Shown here: positions 48,901-59,194 of the stretch, one piece after another
Position numbering within the stretch: the stretch's first letter is position 1
Layout: the number at the start of each line of letters is the position of its first letter
Assembly (NCBI GenBank): GCA_963669155.1
Contig: OZ022577.1
Location: 9,374,038-9,438,037, forward strand
Reading direction: 5' to 3'
Source: Arbacia lixula
Taxonomy: Eukaryota; Echinodermata; Echinoidea; Arbacioida; Arbaciidae
Length of the DNA: 64,000 nt
Translations under genes and position numbers: made by a program
The notes under the pieces: model-generated
The model's database searches: none
Seen by the model: only the letters and a program-made list of their open reading frames with translations
What the model was told of the DNA's origin: nothing

Positions 48901-49951
48901 TTAATTGAATATCTTCTTAGAAATTTACTTTTACACTCTTGATGCAAAATTTGATACCATGAGCTCTAGTTCTAACTCTTCAGTATTAATTGAACATTTT
49001 CTTGTATCAAATCTAACAAACTTTGGGTTAAATGAAGGTGTTATGTGTAACACTTACTGCTTTGTACACAGCGCTGACAGGTGTTGATTCAAACCCATCA
49101 TTTTTGCCGTGTTCCAGAGACAATGAAAGTCTGTAGTTTGATAAATTGTGTTTTTCCTGTATGATCTTTCTGTGTACCCACTTGTTGAATTCTGTGTTAG
49201 TGGACTACAACAGTAAAGATATATTGTGATAGACATAGAGAGGCAAGAAGCTGATCACCGGTATATTTTGAGAACAATTGTGTCAGACCTGTAAGAAAAT
49301 ATTGTTTATATGACATGAATATTGCATATTTTGTACATCTTTTAGGGTGCATTTTGTGCTGTTGTACCATAAACTATACATAACATATATATATATCATA
49401 TATTTGATTTACTTTTGTGCATATTGTGAATACGTACGTATCCAATGAAATTTGTTAGCCAATTAATTATTCTGCATTCCCATAAATGTTTGATGGACTT
49501 GACATTTTCAAATTAAACCTACTGGCTTTTAAGCTTGTACTTAGAGCACAGCAAGTTGTCACGAGTGCTTTTGTGACAGAAATCCTTGTAATCACTAGTT
49601 GTGTGTGTTTGTGTCAGGTAATAGAAGTTGGGTGATTTGAATGGATATGGATGTAAGATTAACACTTAAGTCTTGCCAATGTTGATAACTAATAATAGCT
49701 AATTGATGGCTTGATCAGTGGACTGATTCATAATGCATAGATGTCTTTCTTTTTCTTATCAGCAATTTTGTAAGAAAATGTAACATTTCATCTGAGAATT
49801 AAATCATTCAACAGCAATATTGCATGGGGAGTTTGGCATGGTACAGTGATTCTGGACAGAGGACCTTCAGTGTGCAGATTCAAACCACGCCATTGCATTT
49901 GAGTCCGTCAGCACGTTTTTACTGCTTACCACCCAGGACCGTGAATGACAT

Positions 49952-50383
49952 GTGTATGATGTGAATGGACATCGAGTGTATTATGTGAATGGACATCGAG
50001 TGTATGATGTGAATGGACATGGAGTGTATGATGTGAATGGACATGGAGTGTATGATGTGAATGGACATGGAGTGTATGATGTGAATGGACATGGAATGTA
50101 TGATGTGAATGGACATGGAGTGTATGATGTGAATGGACATGGAATGTATGATGTGAATGGACATGGAGTGTATGATGTGAATGGACATGGAGTGTATGAT
50201 GTGAATGGACATGGAGTGTATGATGTGAATGGACATGGAGTGTATGATGTGAATGGACATCGAGTGTATGATGTGAATGGACATCGAGTGTATGATGTGA
50301 ACGGACATCGAGTGTATGATGTGAATGGACATCGAGTGTATGATGTGAATGGACATCGAGTGTATGATGTGAATGGACATTGA
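49952..50383. repeat. 24-bp minisatellite, 18 units
   Basis: Unit GTGTATGATGTGAATGGACA plus TCGA or TGGA. Order of variants: two TCGA units, ten TGGA-type units (two ending GGAAT instead of GGAGT), then six TCGA-type units, one base-changed at the end. It stays open in several frames because 24 is a multiple of three. I see no start, splice or neighbour evidence that it is translated. Confidence 0.97.
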
Positions 50384-50399
50384 GTGTATTATGTGACTG

Positions 50400-50905
50400 C
50401 TCTTTCCGAGTGGTGGGGATGGTGGTAGTAGTAATGTTGGTGGTGATGCCGTGGTGGGGTCATGGTTGCTGTGTTGGTGGTGTTGGCTTGTAATATTTTT
50501 GGTGGTAGTGGTGGTTTTGAAGGTGTTGGTAATCATGATGGTGGTGGTGGGGATGATGGTGTGAAGTTGTTGCTGGGTGGTGTAAATAGTGATGGTGATA
50601 GTGATAGGGTAATGGTGGTTGTGGTGGTGGTTGTGGTGGTGGTGGTGGTGGTGGTGGTATTAGTGGTGATAATTGTGGGGGTAATGGAGGGTATGAAGTT
50701 GCTGGGTGGTGGTACATGTAGTAGTAATGGTGGTGGTGGTGGTGGTGGTGGTAGTGGTGGTGGTAGTTTCAGTGGTGGTATTTGTGGGGGTAATGGAGGG
50801 TGTGAAGTTACTGGGTGGTGGTAGTGGTGGTAGTATTAGCAGTGGTAATGAATGGTGTAGATGTGTGACTTGGTGGTGGTAGTAATAAAATGATGATGGT
50901 GATAA
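50400..50905. repeat. (GGT)n / (GTG)n trinucleotide-rich tract
   Basis: About 500 bases of GGTGGT, GGTAGT and GGTGAT words. A ~110-bp segment (GGGGGTAATGGAGGGT(A/G)TGA..CTGGGTGGTGG) is repeated at about 50676 and 50785. G-rich enough to form quadruplex-like structures (inference). Confidence 0.9.
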
Positions 50906-52266
50906 TGGCAGTGGAGGTCACTGGTGATAAATGTAGCTGTGCAGGTTGATGAATGCGTGTAGTTGGTGATTGACCGACCAGTGGTTAATCAAATTATAGA
51001 AATTGAATGATAAACCTATGGTGTTTTGACTGCTTACAAAATAACACAATGAACACACATGACGCAATATTTTGTTCTCAGTACAAACGTATTCATAAAA
51101 GAGGGGGAAATGTGAAAGGTTGAAAATGACGGAAATTTTACAAATACATAATTGCATTATGAAATTGTACATAGACAGTTCCTTACTATCATCCATCTAA
51201 CTTATGTTATAATTAGAGGAGGTGAGCTCACGATTTCTTCACAAACGTTATCCAGATTCTTTGAAAAAAAGCGAAATAATTGATTGAATTGACTAACAGA
51301 AGAACAATCGGAGAATCAGTTGTATTTTAAAGATTAGTTAACAAATGAAATAATGACGTCAACATTCTTTGAGAGTATTTCATACATGCACTTGCGATAC
51401 ATCAAATGCAATGTTGCTCTCATTGTTAGTAACTGGAGTTACAGACAAACTGTCAAATCCCTCTACTCTTGTCTACCATGTCGACTGAAGGTTTCATAAA
51501 TCAAAGTTGTTAAAAAGCACGCGTACGAAACCGTATAGAGTCTAGGCATCGGGATATTTGCAAAATGGAGTCTTCATTTTTTTAAAGCCAGAAGCTGGTT
51601 TGTTGAGACATATTTGAGTAAGCATAAGCAAAAGGATAAAAAGCTTACGTCTAGGACTCAATTCACCAACTTGGGTACTTGACTTAATCGAAATAAAGAG
51701 TATTGATCTGTTGACAGCTCGAGAGTCGTTGCGTTTATATTGCGTTATATTCACACATTACATAGCCGTACGCCATTCTTCAGATTTAGTCATCCATAGA
51801 AACAATAAGGTATCAAATGGTAAACTATTTTGTTAAACTTGTGTCAATTTCTGGCCAAATTTAACGTTTTGGTGATTGGACTTTGTCCTGTTTGGCATTT
51901 GAAGTTACGCCCAAGTAGGCGAAATACAAAATATGACGTACGAGAGATTATTTGTTCCCTATTGAAGAAATGTGGGTCCTGGAAGAACGCATTTTCATAA
52001 AAGATACAACCATATTCATGACGTGCGTCAATTGTTCAAAGTTACTGAGGAATGGCTAGATGGGCCGTGGTAGGTATGTCTATGCATTATCCAATGCATG
52101 GTACGGGCCAGTACGACATTGAACGAGTTTGTTGTAGAACTTATACAGCCAACACCTTGTTCCGTATCATGTGTATGTCTGAGTAGGGAATACCTGAAGA
52201 CCAGGCGCCATTTTGAAGTTCTTTTTCTCGGTTTTTGGCATCGGGACATCAGCGGAGGTACACATC

Positions 52267-52324
52267 ATGGCGGGAATGTCTTACGCCATTGCCGTACTTG
52301 GACTGCTTTGCTTTATCCAAGCAG
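52267..52324 (+). CDS. Type I membrane protein, exon 1 (signal peptide)
   Basis: First coding exon of a five-exon gene (coding total 1044 bases, 347 residues; all phases join). The ATG has A at -3 and G at +4. It encodes MAGMSYAIAVLGLLCFIQA, a clear signal peptide, and ends with one base of the next codon at donor GTAATT. The full protein is: signal peptide (1-20), a ~60-residue Cys-rich ectodomain, a transmembrane helix (about 85-106), and a 240-residue cytoplasmic tail rich in Ser, Arg and Pro with a PPPY motif at 179-182. This layout recalls the Shisa/WBP1/VOPP1/CYYR1 class of small Cys-rich single-pass adaptors that bind WW-domain ubiquitin ligases. I cannot place it in one family by sequence, and its role is unknown. 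Confidence 0.8.
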
Positions 52325-52992
52325 GTAATTGTTGTTTTATATGTATGTCATATCACGTAGTACATTGTGTTCTAACTACTATTTATTGAAAACAAAGTTT
52401 TCTATCATAAAAATGTATGACTTTACTGAACATTTCATATATTAAATGATTGTGAAATGAAGATAACATTATTTTAGTCCATAAGAATCAAAGCTTGATA
52501 TAGGCAACTTTTGTTCTAGAAAGTCATGTACATTCTCCAATGTTACACGGAGCCTATAGCTGTATGAAGGTAGATCTATCTATACACATCTATGTATATA
52601 TATGACTCTGTTTGAATGAAAGGTAGCGCCCCTCTCAAGTCCGACAAGGGCCCATAATATAGAGTTATAGATTGTCAACACTGTGATTGACAGTTGCTCT
52701 TAACTCTCTCAGTACGAAGCCAGGAGAAACCTATTGATTTATTACACATTTCAGGCATTAATGATAATGAGAGGATTAACAATCCGAAGTTCATCTAGAT
52801 GTTACAATAGGACATACATAATTTATTTCACGTTCGCAGTCACAGTCAATTTATAACTCTCTACTGCCAAGACATGTACTACAGTGATGGTAAGGGGTGA
52901 CATGATGCGCGGCTGGGAGTGTGCATGCTGATTACCAAATATGACATGAGTAACGTAACACATTATTTTTGCGTTATATTGTTTATGATAAG
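52325..52992. other. Intron 1 of the membrane-protein gene
   Basis: 668 bases. It contains one TTAA-family mini-MITE (52700-52779). Nothing else recognised. Confidence 0.7.
52700..52779. mobile_element. TTAA-family mini-MITE copy with both TTAA sites
   Basis: TTAA, CTCTCTCAGTACGAAGCCAG, ~40 bases, ATAATGAGAGGA, TTAA. 80 bases in all, the same length as the copy at 16608-16687, with both flanking TTAA preserved. Confidence 0.65.
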
Positions 52993-53179
52993 TGACCTGC
53001 GACCATGCCAACGAGACGGAGATGGAAGAGAGACGGATTTACTGTGCTAGGATTGCCCGGGTCAGTAAGAGGCATGCTATAGAGGTTAAACGAGTGAACT
53101 GTCTTCCTGGATTCGAGTTCTGCTATACAACCACTACCTGTTGCTGTGAGGTAGAACCTGAGGAAGAGGAGAGGTCAAG
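52993..53179 (+). CDS. Type I membrane protein, exon 2 (Cys-rich ectodomain)
   Basis: 187-bp exon with acceptor ATAAG ending at 52992 (weak, little pyrimidine) and donor GTGAGG from 53180. It encodes residues 20-82. Cysteines are at 22, 37, 56, 63, 69, 70 and 71. The key stretch is NCLPGFEFCYTTTTCCC, followed by an acidic EVEPEEEERS just before the membrane. N26-E-T is a possible N-glycosylation site. The odd count of seven Cys leaves one unpaired unless it pairs between chains. The closely spaced CCC before a membrane helix is reminiscent of Shisa and WBP1-type ectodomains, without matching their exact spacing. Confidence 0.78.
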
Positions 53180-54612
53180 GTGAGGGATGGTTGATGGAGG
53201 GATGGATTGAAGGAGTGAAGGTTGCATGAATGGGCGGATGGATGGATAGCTGGATGGATAGCTAGATAGATAGATGGATGGAAGGATGATTCAGGAATGG
53301 ATAGATGGAGGATGTGAGGGATGGACGGATAGATGGTTGGATGGATGGTTAATGCGTAGATGGATGGATGGATGGATGATTGGATGGATGGATGGATGGA
53401 TAGATGGATGGATGGATTGATGGATGGATGGATTGGATAAATGGGTGGGTGGGTGGCTGGCTGGCTGGATGACTGGGTGGATGAATAGGTAGTTTGGTTG
53501 ATGGTCGAATGAATGGATGGATAATTGGATGGGTGGATGGATGGATGGATGGGTGGATGGATGAATGGGTGAATGGATGGAAGGTTGGGTTGCTTGATTG
53601 ACGGATGGATGGTGAATGGATGGATGGATCGATAAATGGATTGGTGGGTGAATGAATGGTGGGATGAATCGATCCATGAGAGAGTGTAAAAATCACAGCG
53701 AACAGTTTTAATTTCACTCATTACTTGCAAATTATTCCAAATGTTACTGAATGAGACCTTCCATCCTCTGAGTACAGTTTTATAAGAGGTTGTCACGCCA
53801 TAATTCTTAGTTTGTTTTGAGATTTAAGTCAAATCACTTCAATTAAAACGTAGTGTGGTAGTTAGAATGTGTCATAATTGTTCATTCTTGGTTAAGGTCC
53901 ATAGACCGAAATATAAATAAAATTTTCTTCTCCGGCCTTTTCATAAATTTGTTTGTGTATATCTATTAATGTTTTTACATTGCAAAACCACACAAACTGT
54001 GTTTAGATTAACAGTGACATGAAACTTAAATGATGCATGAAAACAACATCTTCTTTTAAACTTAACATATATTCGCGCAAACATCGCAATATGGATAACA
54101 TTATGAAGTATGAAATAACATTGTCCCTGTAAGAGTCTGCAGTATTAGACTATAGTTTAAGACGATCCGCTGAAAACCCGTTTAAAGTCACTGTTCAGTG
54201 CCTTCATTCTGAGGGCAGCTCTTAAACAGTACTTTACTTTATACTCCGTGGAATAAACACAACTTTATATTTTAGACCTATAAGAGGAATATTACATCAT
54301 TTTCATTCATGCGGCATTTCAATACAATACAACATAAAGCAAAAATAAGAAACACGATCCATTCAAAACAGTAGTGATGCATACTGGTATGGCTTGGATG
54401 CAAGCAAAAGGGCTGCCAGGGTAGGGAAAAGGGAACTTGATGCCCGTGGTCTACAGACCCTCCACCCGAAATTCATTTGCATGCATCCATGACATAACAA
54501 ATGCACCACAGAAAATATATCAAACTAATGCAAACAAATCAATATGAAACGTGCAAGCGTAACATGTTTAAGACGCAAATTTTTAAATTCTGCTCTTACA
54601 TCATACTTCCAG
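53180..54612. other. Intron 2 of the membrane-protein gene
   Basis: 1.4 kb. The first 500 bases are a degenerate GGAT array; the rest is AT-rich and featureless. Confidence 0.7.
53185..53680. repeat. Degenerate (GGAT)n / (ATGG)n array
   Basis: About 500 bases of tetranucleotide GGAT with GGGT, GAAT and GGCT variants. Minus-strand ORFs rich in HPSIHPS are by-products. Confidence 0.97.
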
Positions 54613-54725
54613 TTCTGCACTCCCCTTAGTGTTGGGCCTGGTTGGGTCGTCCATTGCCATCATATTCGTGGTCGCACTGGTGTGCAGTGGGCGTAGCATC
54701 AGGAAACGGCATTGGCCGCGGAGAG
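54613..54725 (+). CDS. Type I membrane protein, exon 3 (transmembrane helix)
   Basis: 113-bp exon with acceptor TTCCAG ending at 54612 and donor GTACGT from 54726. In frame with exon 2 it reads (S)SALPLVLGLVGSSIAIIFV, VALVCSG, then RSIRKRHWPRR and one base. The hydrophobic run 85-106 is the membrane helix. The basic RKRHWPRR just after it places the tail in the cytoplasm by the positive-inside rule. C106 at the inner border could be palmitoylated. Another AG at 54629-54630 (CCTTAG) would join in the wrong frame, so the upstream AG was chosen. Confidence 0.78.
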
Positions 54726-54810
54726 GTACGTGACTGTTCAGTGAGGTGTGAGTGTGAACACCTTTTGATCTCTGCAATGTCAAAGGGAGGCTGAACGCAC
54801 CCGAAATCTA

Positions 54811-55044
54811 GGCTCTCTCTCTCTCTCTCTCTCTCCGTCTCTCTCTTTGTATCTCTCTCTCTTTCTTTCTCTCCCTCTCTCTCTCTCTCTCTCCGTCTCT
54901 CTCTTTGTATAACCCCGTTCATATACACCGCCTATCCGCGAAAAAGCCGCAAAATAAGCGCAAAAAAGGAGGAAGCAAATACCGCATTATTTGAGCGATT
55001 CCCGTTTCTCTCTGCCCCCCTCTCTGTCTCTCTCTGTCTCTGTC

Positions 55045-55103
<59 letters not shown>
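54811..55103 (+). repeat. Two (CT)n tracts
   Basis: 54811-54908 contains a duplicated ~60-bp block ending CCGTCTCTCTCTTTGTAT, repeated at 54833 and 54893. 55015-55103 includes (CTGT)n. The ~100 bases between are unique. Confidence 0.95.
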
Positions 55104-55216
55104 GCTTCACCGATGACAAAGCTAAAAAGTGGGGAGATCACAGAGCGGAGATTGAATAGATTGAACTACAACGTATTTGGATGTCGATATACATGTACAT
55201 GTATATTTGTTTGCAG

Positions 55217-55274
55217 TCTCCACCCCCACCCCCACATCCCCCCACCCCCTCCGCCCCCCCCCCCCCCACCCCCG
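55217..55274. repeat. C-rich tract
   Basis: CCCCCACC-type sequence with a run of about twelve C at 55255-55267. Confidence 0.9.
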
Positions 55275-55555
55275 ATATGCAAGAAACAGGCTGGTATGTT
55301 ACCCCTCGCGCCGTACAGTATACGAACATCTGATTGGTTGAAAGTGACATCCTCCTAGTAACTTTGTCGCTTATCATTTGAGGGTGGAAGTTGTGATTTG
55401 AATTTGAATGGAAACGTTTAACCCGTTCAGATGTGGCAGATAAACTGCTGCTGTATGGGAGTAATGTGTATTAATTGTGAAAACATGCACTTGTGGCATA
55501 CAAAGGGTTTCCGCGGCTTCGTAGTGCAGTGCTGAAAAGTTCAATGTATTGAAAA

Positions 55556-55712
55556 GACCACCGCACACGACACAAACTGATTAGTCGTGCAACTCTGCGA
55601 CTGGCTGGATAGCAGGAACCGGCCAAGGGATTTGCACAGGCAGGTGACGTCACTTTTCCTGTCATAGGCCCTCACGACTGCAAAATCGTGGCAAACTCGT
55701 GTTGTCTTTGGG
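55556..55712. mobile_element. CGACTGG-family MITE, copy C
   Basis: GACCACCGCACACGACACAA on the left versus AACTCGTGTTGTCTTTGG on the right. The core contains TGCGACTGGCTGG, CAGGCAGGTGACGTCAC, GTCATAGGC and CTGCAAAATCGTGGCAAA. This copy includes a perfect TGACGTCA palindrome at 55646-55653. Confidence 0.6.
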
Positions 55713-55834
55713 GGTATTCAGTATTCAGAAAATGCAGTATTCATCCTATTTTGTATTTCGCAACGCTATGTATATATTTTTCTTCAAAAGATTAATGATA
55801 TTCATGTTTCCTTCCGCTCGTTCCCGTGGATCAG

Positions 55835-56095
55835 GTGAGGTGAGGAATCCAAGAACCGATGTATTCGTCGGATACGACGGTCGTTCGCCCAAGATGTATC
55901 TCCCTAGGGGGCCGCCCCGGTCCGCACCCAGCTACCGATCGGAGGAGAGCCTGGATAGTTTGGACTGGGAGAAGGTTGGCCCTCTTCCGTCCATCTCGGG
56001 CACCCTACCGCCACCGCCTTACAGTGAGCACTCGTTCGCAGCTGTGGGCCGGGCTGAGCCCAAGTACTCCACGAGCCTCTACACGAAGGGTAAAG
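55835..56095 (+). CDS. Type I membrane protein, exon 4 (cytoplasmic tail with PPPY)
   Basis: 261-bp exon with acceptor GATCAG ending at 55834 and donor GTAAGA from 56096. It encodes residues 120-206. Notable parts are VFVGYDGRSPKMYLPRGPPR, SEESLDSLDWEK and GTLPPPPYSEHS. PPPY (179-182) is a group I WW-domain ligand, as found in adaptors of Nedd4-type E3 ligases. Several Tyr in Gly/Pro contexts could be phosphorylated. The exon ends with one base, completed by exon 5. Codons are GC-rich compared with the surrounding DNA. Confidence 0.82.
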
Positions 56096-56379
56096 GTAAG
56101 AATCATTTGTTCAGCAAGCTGATGTTAAATTAGGGGTTAAAACAACACTTGATTGTTTTGAAAATTACTGACAAAAAAGTTGCAACTCGAATCAACTAAA
56201 ATTTCAACAAGAACACGTAACTTTTAGGGAAAAGGTTTCATGACATTTCTTCTAGAACATGAAGTCGGAACGGTAGAAGATATCAAATTATCTAATGAGT
56301 ACTTGCAAACATAATGAACATAAAATCAAAAGGACTCTTTCAATATTTGATAACGTCGTTCATTCGTTATCTCCATCAG
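56096..56379. other. Intron 4 of the membrane-protein gene
   Basis: 284 bases, AT-rich, no repeats seen. Confidence 0.75.
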
Positions 56380-56804
56380 GCGGTGACAATTTGTACACCA
56401 AGCGAGCCCCGACCTCTCGCTCAGCTTCTGTCGCTTCCTGGATGAGGTCGCGAGATGGCGCTCCACCACAGCGCGACCAGGGACCCCTCTCTGCTCGGCG
56501 CTCATCTGCGGGTAGCGCCCGCAGCGTCCTGAAGAACCCTGGCTCAGTCATCCTCGACGACACCCGAAGAGGCAGCAGCAGCAGCGGCCGGGCGGGCAGC
56601 CGTGTCAACGCCGCTTACCGACCCGACGATCGTGACGGGCTAGTGACGATCCCCAGTGTGGCGTCGAGCAGGGGGTCGACTGTTGCGGCCAGCGAGGTCA
56701 TCTACGCCTCCGAGGCTGGAGGGAGATCGACGCGGGCAGGTCACGATGATGACAGAGTGAGCCATGCTGGAACCGCCGTGTCCTACAACCCGTATGCAAA
56801 TTGA
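56380..56804 (+). CDS. Type I membrane protein, exon 5 (Ser/Arg-rich tail)
   Basis: Last exon, 425 bases, with acceptor CATCAG ending at 56379 and stop TGA at 56802-56804. It encodes residues 207-347. The sequence is low-complexity, with many RS/SR pairs such as TSRSASVASWMRSRDG and RRGSSSSGRAGSR, and ends SHAGTAVSYNPYAN. Probably disordered and rich in phosphorylation sites (R-x-x-S). The coding GC is far above the local background, supporting real coding use. It ends only 15 bases before an AATAAA contained in an inverted-repeat element. Confidence 0.82.
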
Positions 56805-57104
56805 ATGGACCAAATGGCAATAAACCATTGAACGGTGATTTGCCATTTGGTCTAATCCCAGTTGGTCCACTCATCATTTCGTCTAGCATCACATGCTGAT
56901 ATGTATGGGTAGGGTAGGGTAGGGTAGGTAGGGTAGGGGGTCTGGATTAGGGTTAACGGTTGAGGTTCCGGTGTAAATTAGAGTTGTTGATAATTTAACC
57001 GAGTATTTTAATCTAAAACAGTACTTTTAAGGGGTTCCTTGTAGACGAAATGGTGAGTGGACCAACTGAGATTAGACCAAATGGCAATAAACCAATTGAA
57101 CGGA
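56805..57104. mobile_element. Inverted-repeat element at the 3' end of the membrane-protein gene
   Basis: TTGCCATTTGGTCTAATCCC and GTTGGTCCACTCATCATTTC (56840-56880) are inverted against GAAATGGTGAGTGGACCAAC and TTAGACCAAATGGCAA (57046-57088). In addition GACCAAATGGCAATAAACCA occurs directly at both ends (56808 and 57075). Between the arms is a (GGGTA)n run at 56906-56940. The direct repeat begins within a few bases of the stop codon. Confidence 0.65.
56819..56824 (+). terminator. Candidate poly(A) signal inside a repeat
   Basis: AATAAA 15 bases after the stop codon, in the word ACCAAATGGCAATAAACC. The same word recurs at 57077-57094, at the other end of the element, giving a second AATAAA. 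Confidence 0.4.
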
Positions 57105-58146
57105 ACTAGAACAACACAGCAGTGCCCGGATTACTATAATATTAAAATCATGCTCACATGTAATGAGACACAAGCATAATATATTTTTGATATACAAAAC
57201 GTCCCCTCTAGTTATATGAAGGATGGCTTTATCTTTATAAGAAAGCATATCTCATTGTTGATTTACTTTGAGTCCTCTAATAAATGATACAATAAAAATC
57301 AGAGCATTGTAATACAAAACAATATTTTAAAAATAAATACATTTCGTTTTCGTTTTACATATTCATTTCAGATTTATTAGAGTGAATGATGCAACGATAC
57401 CAAATTGATCACGATGTATGAAAATAATATTATATCTTATATACGTTCTAAGAAGTGGTATATTGCCAACATCTGTATTCCACAATTTTTGTTTGAAATC
57501 TTGATTCAAACTATATTGATATTACTGTACTTCAAATATAAAAACAAAGTTGTGTAATGTTCTCACATAACCAATCCTTGATTATACTCGAAATCAGTAG
57601 CATGTGCTGTCACTTGCAAAAGAAACGTTTCTTTGTTTCGTCACTAGTTTTACAAATACTGCTGTTATTTATCGAAAATTATTTGACCAATCGTTGATAA
57701 AAAAAAAACACTAACTTAGTTCAACCAGTAATATATTTCGTACCAACGCATGTAAGAACGCATGCGCAGTATACATCCATCCTGTCCATATAAATGTAAC
57801 ATGCTTTGTCTTTTCGTTTTATATTTATCTCATTCGTTTTCATTCGTAATTGACTTACCTTCTGGTAACATAATTGGATTTTTCTGTCCAATTCTTTTTT
57901 TAGATGTTTATACTTCTGGTATCGTTTTTAGAATGCCTTGATATTGTATTCAGTTTTTATGAATTATGGTCTCTAAAGAGTACGATAATGTATACATTGA
58001 AAGATACACAGACAAAATATATATTTTTTGTGAGATTATTGGCTTTATAATGGGGCTTACATTTATAATATGTTTGAGTAAGTTTATAAAAAATTATGCT
58101 TATGTTTTCATTTTGCATATTCTCTCTTGTTCGCTCCTCCTGTCAC

Positions 58147-58179
58147 CCCCCCCCCCTCTCTCTCTTCTCTCTCTCTCTA

Positions 58180-58227
<48 letters not shown>

Positions 58228-58310
58228 TCTCTCTCCCTCTTTCTCCCTCCCCCCCTCTCTCTCTATCTTTGTCTATCTCTCTCTTTCTTTCTCCCCTCTG
58301 TCCTTTGTAC
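58147..58310 (+). repeat. (CT)n polypyrimidine tract
   Basis: Starts with a C run at 58146-58156, then (CT)n with a few TATCT and CCCTCT variants. Confidence 0.95.
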
Positions 58311-58724
58311 AGTTTCTCTCATAGCTCCCGCTGTTCTATTCCTAATGTCGTGTAGCTGGGCTACTACCATGTTTCGCCTTTGTAATTACTTCTCACGCTC
58401 TCAATTTCTCTCTATTCTTCTTCATTCCTCTTTCTTCTCACATTTTAAAGTATTTATATTCACATTAACTTGTACGTAGATATCATGCTACCCAGGTGTT
58501 GTCCATTTCATCCCATGTCGTGACTTATTATGTTATTTACTTATTGATGTGCCAAGGGAGGCCAAATTTCTTTTTAAAAAAGATACGGACGAATAAAATG
58601 ATTTAAATCTAAATCTGAATATTCATATGTCACGTGATAAGTTATTCACTAAATTATCAGAATATAAAAAATGCCGAATATGCACAGATTACAATCGCAG
58701 TAACAAGATAAAAGGAGAAATTGA

Positions 58725-58920
58725 ATAGGGAGAGAGAGATACATGTACATAATTATTATGTAAGATAGGACGAAGAAGGTGGAAAAGAGGGAGAGGGAGG
58801 CATGGACATAGAGCGAGACAGAAATACATCTACACATGGACGGAGACAGAGACAGATAAAGGAATGGAGAGCATAAGAGAGAGAGAAATATATATATATA
58901 GAGAGAGAGAGAGAGGGAGG

Positions 58921-58953
<33 letters not shown>

Positions 58954-58990
58954 GGGGGGGCAGAGACAGGCGGAGAAAGAAAGAGCGAAA
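58725..58990. repeat. (GA)n / (GACA)n purine tract
   Basis: GAGA repeats with TATATATA at 58889-58898, (GACA)n at 58931-58951 and a G run at 58953-58960. A mirror of the CT tract 400 bases upstream. Confidence 0.95.
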
Positions 58991-59067
58991 CAAAATAATT
59001 GAGTGAACTTCAACATACTATACTCCTTTCACATGAACTCACCCACGTACTCACTCACACCGAAATG

Positions 59068-59075
59068 TGACGTCA
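59068..59075. promoter_or_regulatory. CRE palindrome TGACGTCA
   Basis: Perfect cAMP-response element 37 bases before the ATG of the tentative exon at 59112. Another perfect copy is at 59668-59675, with half sites at about 59656 and 60029. A chance occurrence of each is possible; the grouping is what makes it notable. Confidence 0.4.
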
Positions 59076-59111
59076 TTTGAACATAATTGTCAAGACAACT
59101 GGTTATAAACA

Positions 59112-59194
59112 ATGCGGGAAGAGCAAGGAGTGGTAATCACAGCGGGAACTCTTGGCAGTGCCGGTGCTGGCCCGCTAGACAATATTATCGGACG
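59112..59194 (+). CDS. Tentative first coding exon of an unknown gene
   Basis: ATG followed by 27 codons and two bases, then a strong donor GTAAGG from 59195. It reads MREEQGVVITAGTLGSAGAG then PLDNIIGR. The GC content is higher than its surroundings and the donor is close to consensus. I could not find a convincing second exon in the remaining 4.8 kb, so the gene would continue beyond the window or the call is wrong. I recognise no family. Confidence 0.3.

Larger units (their letters stand above)
45858..52266. other. Intergenic region between SNAP-25 and the membrane-protein gene
   Basis: 6.4 kb, mostly AT-rich and non-coding. It contains a (GT)n-poly-G patch at 46451-46490, a duplicated tRNA-box-like repeat, a ~115-bp tandem repeat, a 24-bp minisatellite and a GGT-rich tract, listed separately. 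The promoter and 5' UTR of the next gene must lie in the last few hundred bases (about 51.8-52.27 kb). Confidence 0.55.
54726..55834. other. Intron 3 of the membrane-protein gene
   Basis: 1.1 kb with (CT)n tracts at 54811-54908 and 55015-55103, a C-rich patch at 55217-55273, and CGACTGG-family copy C. Confidence 0.7.
57105..59111. other. Intergenic region
   Basis: AT-rich DNA with (CT)n at 58147-58310 and a (GA)n purine tract at 58725-58990. No other feature seen except the CRE motif near the end. Confidence 0.6.

Noticed and set aside
49919..50536. Repetitive ORFs (YDVNGHGV on +, HIIHSMSI on -) that might suggest a repeat protein or CRISPR-like array
   Set aside because: A 24-bp head-to-tail minisatellite without spacers. 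It stays open because 24 is a multiple of 3; there is no splice, start or neighbour support.
53134..53796. Minus-strand [11 protein letters not shown] ORFs up to 220 codons
   Set aside because: Produced by the (GGAT)n array in an intron of a + strand gene.
56360..56892. Minus-strand ORFs over the last exon of the membrane-protein gene
   Set aside because: Antisense shadows of GC-rich coding sequence; no splice context or family resemblance.
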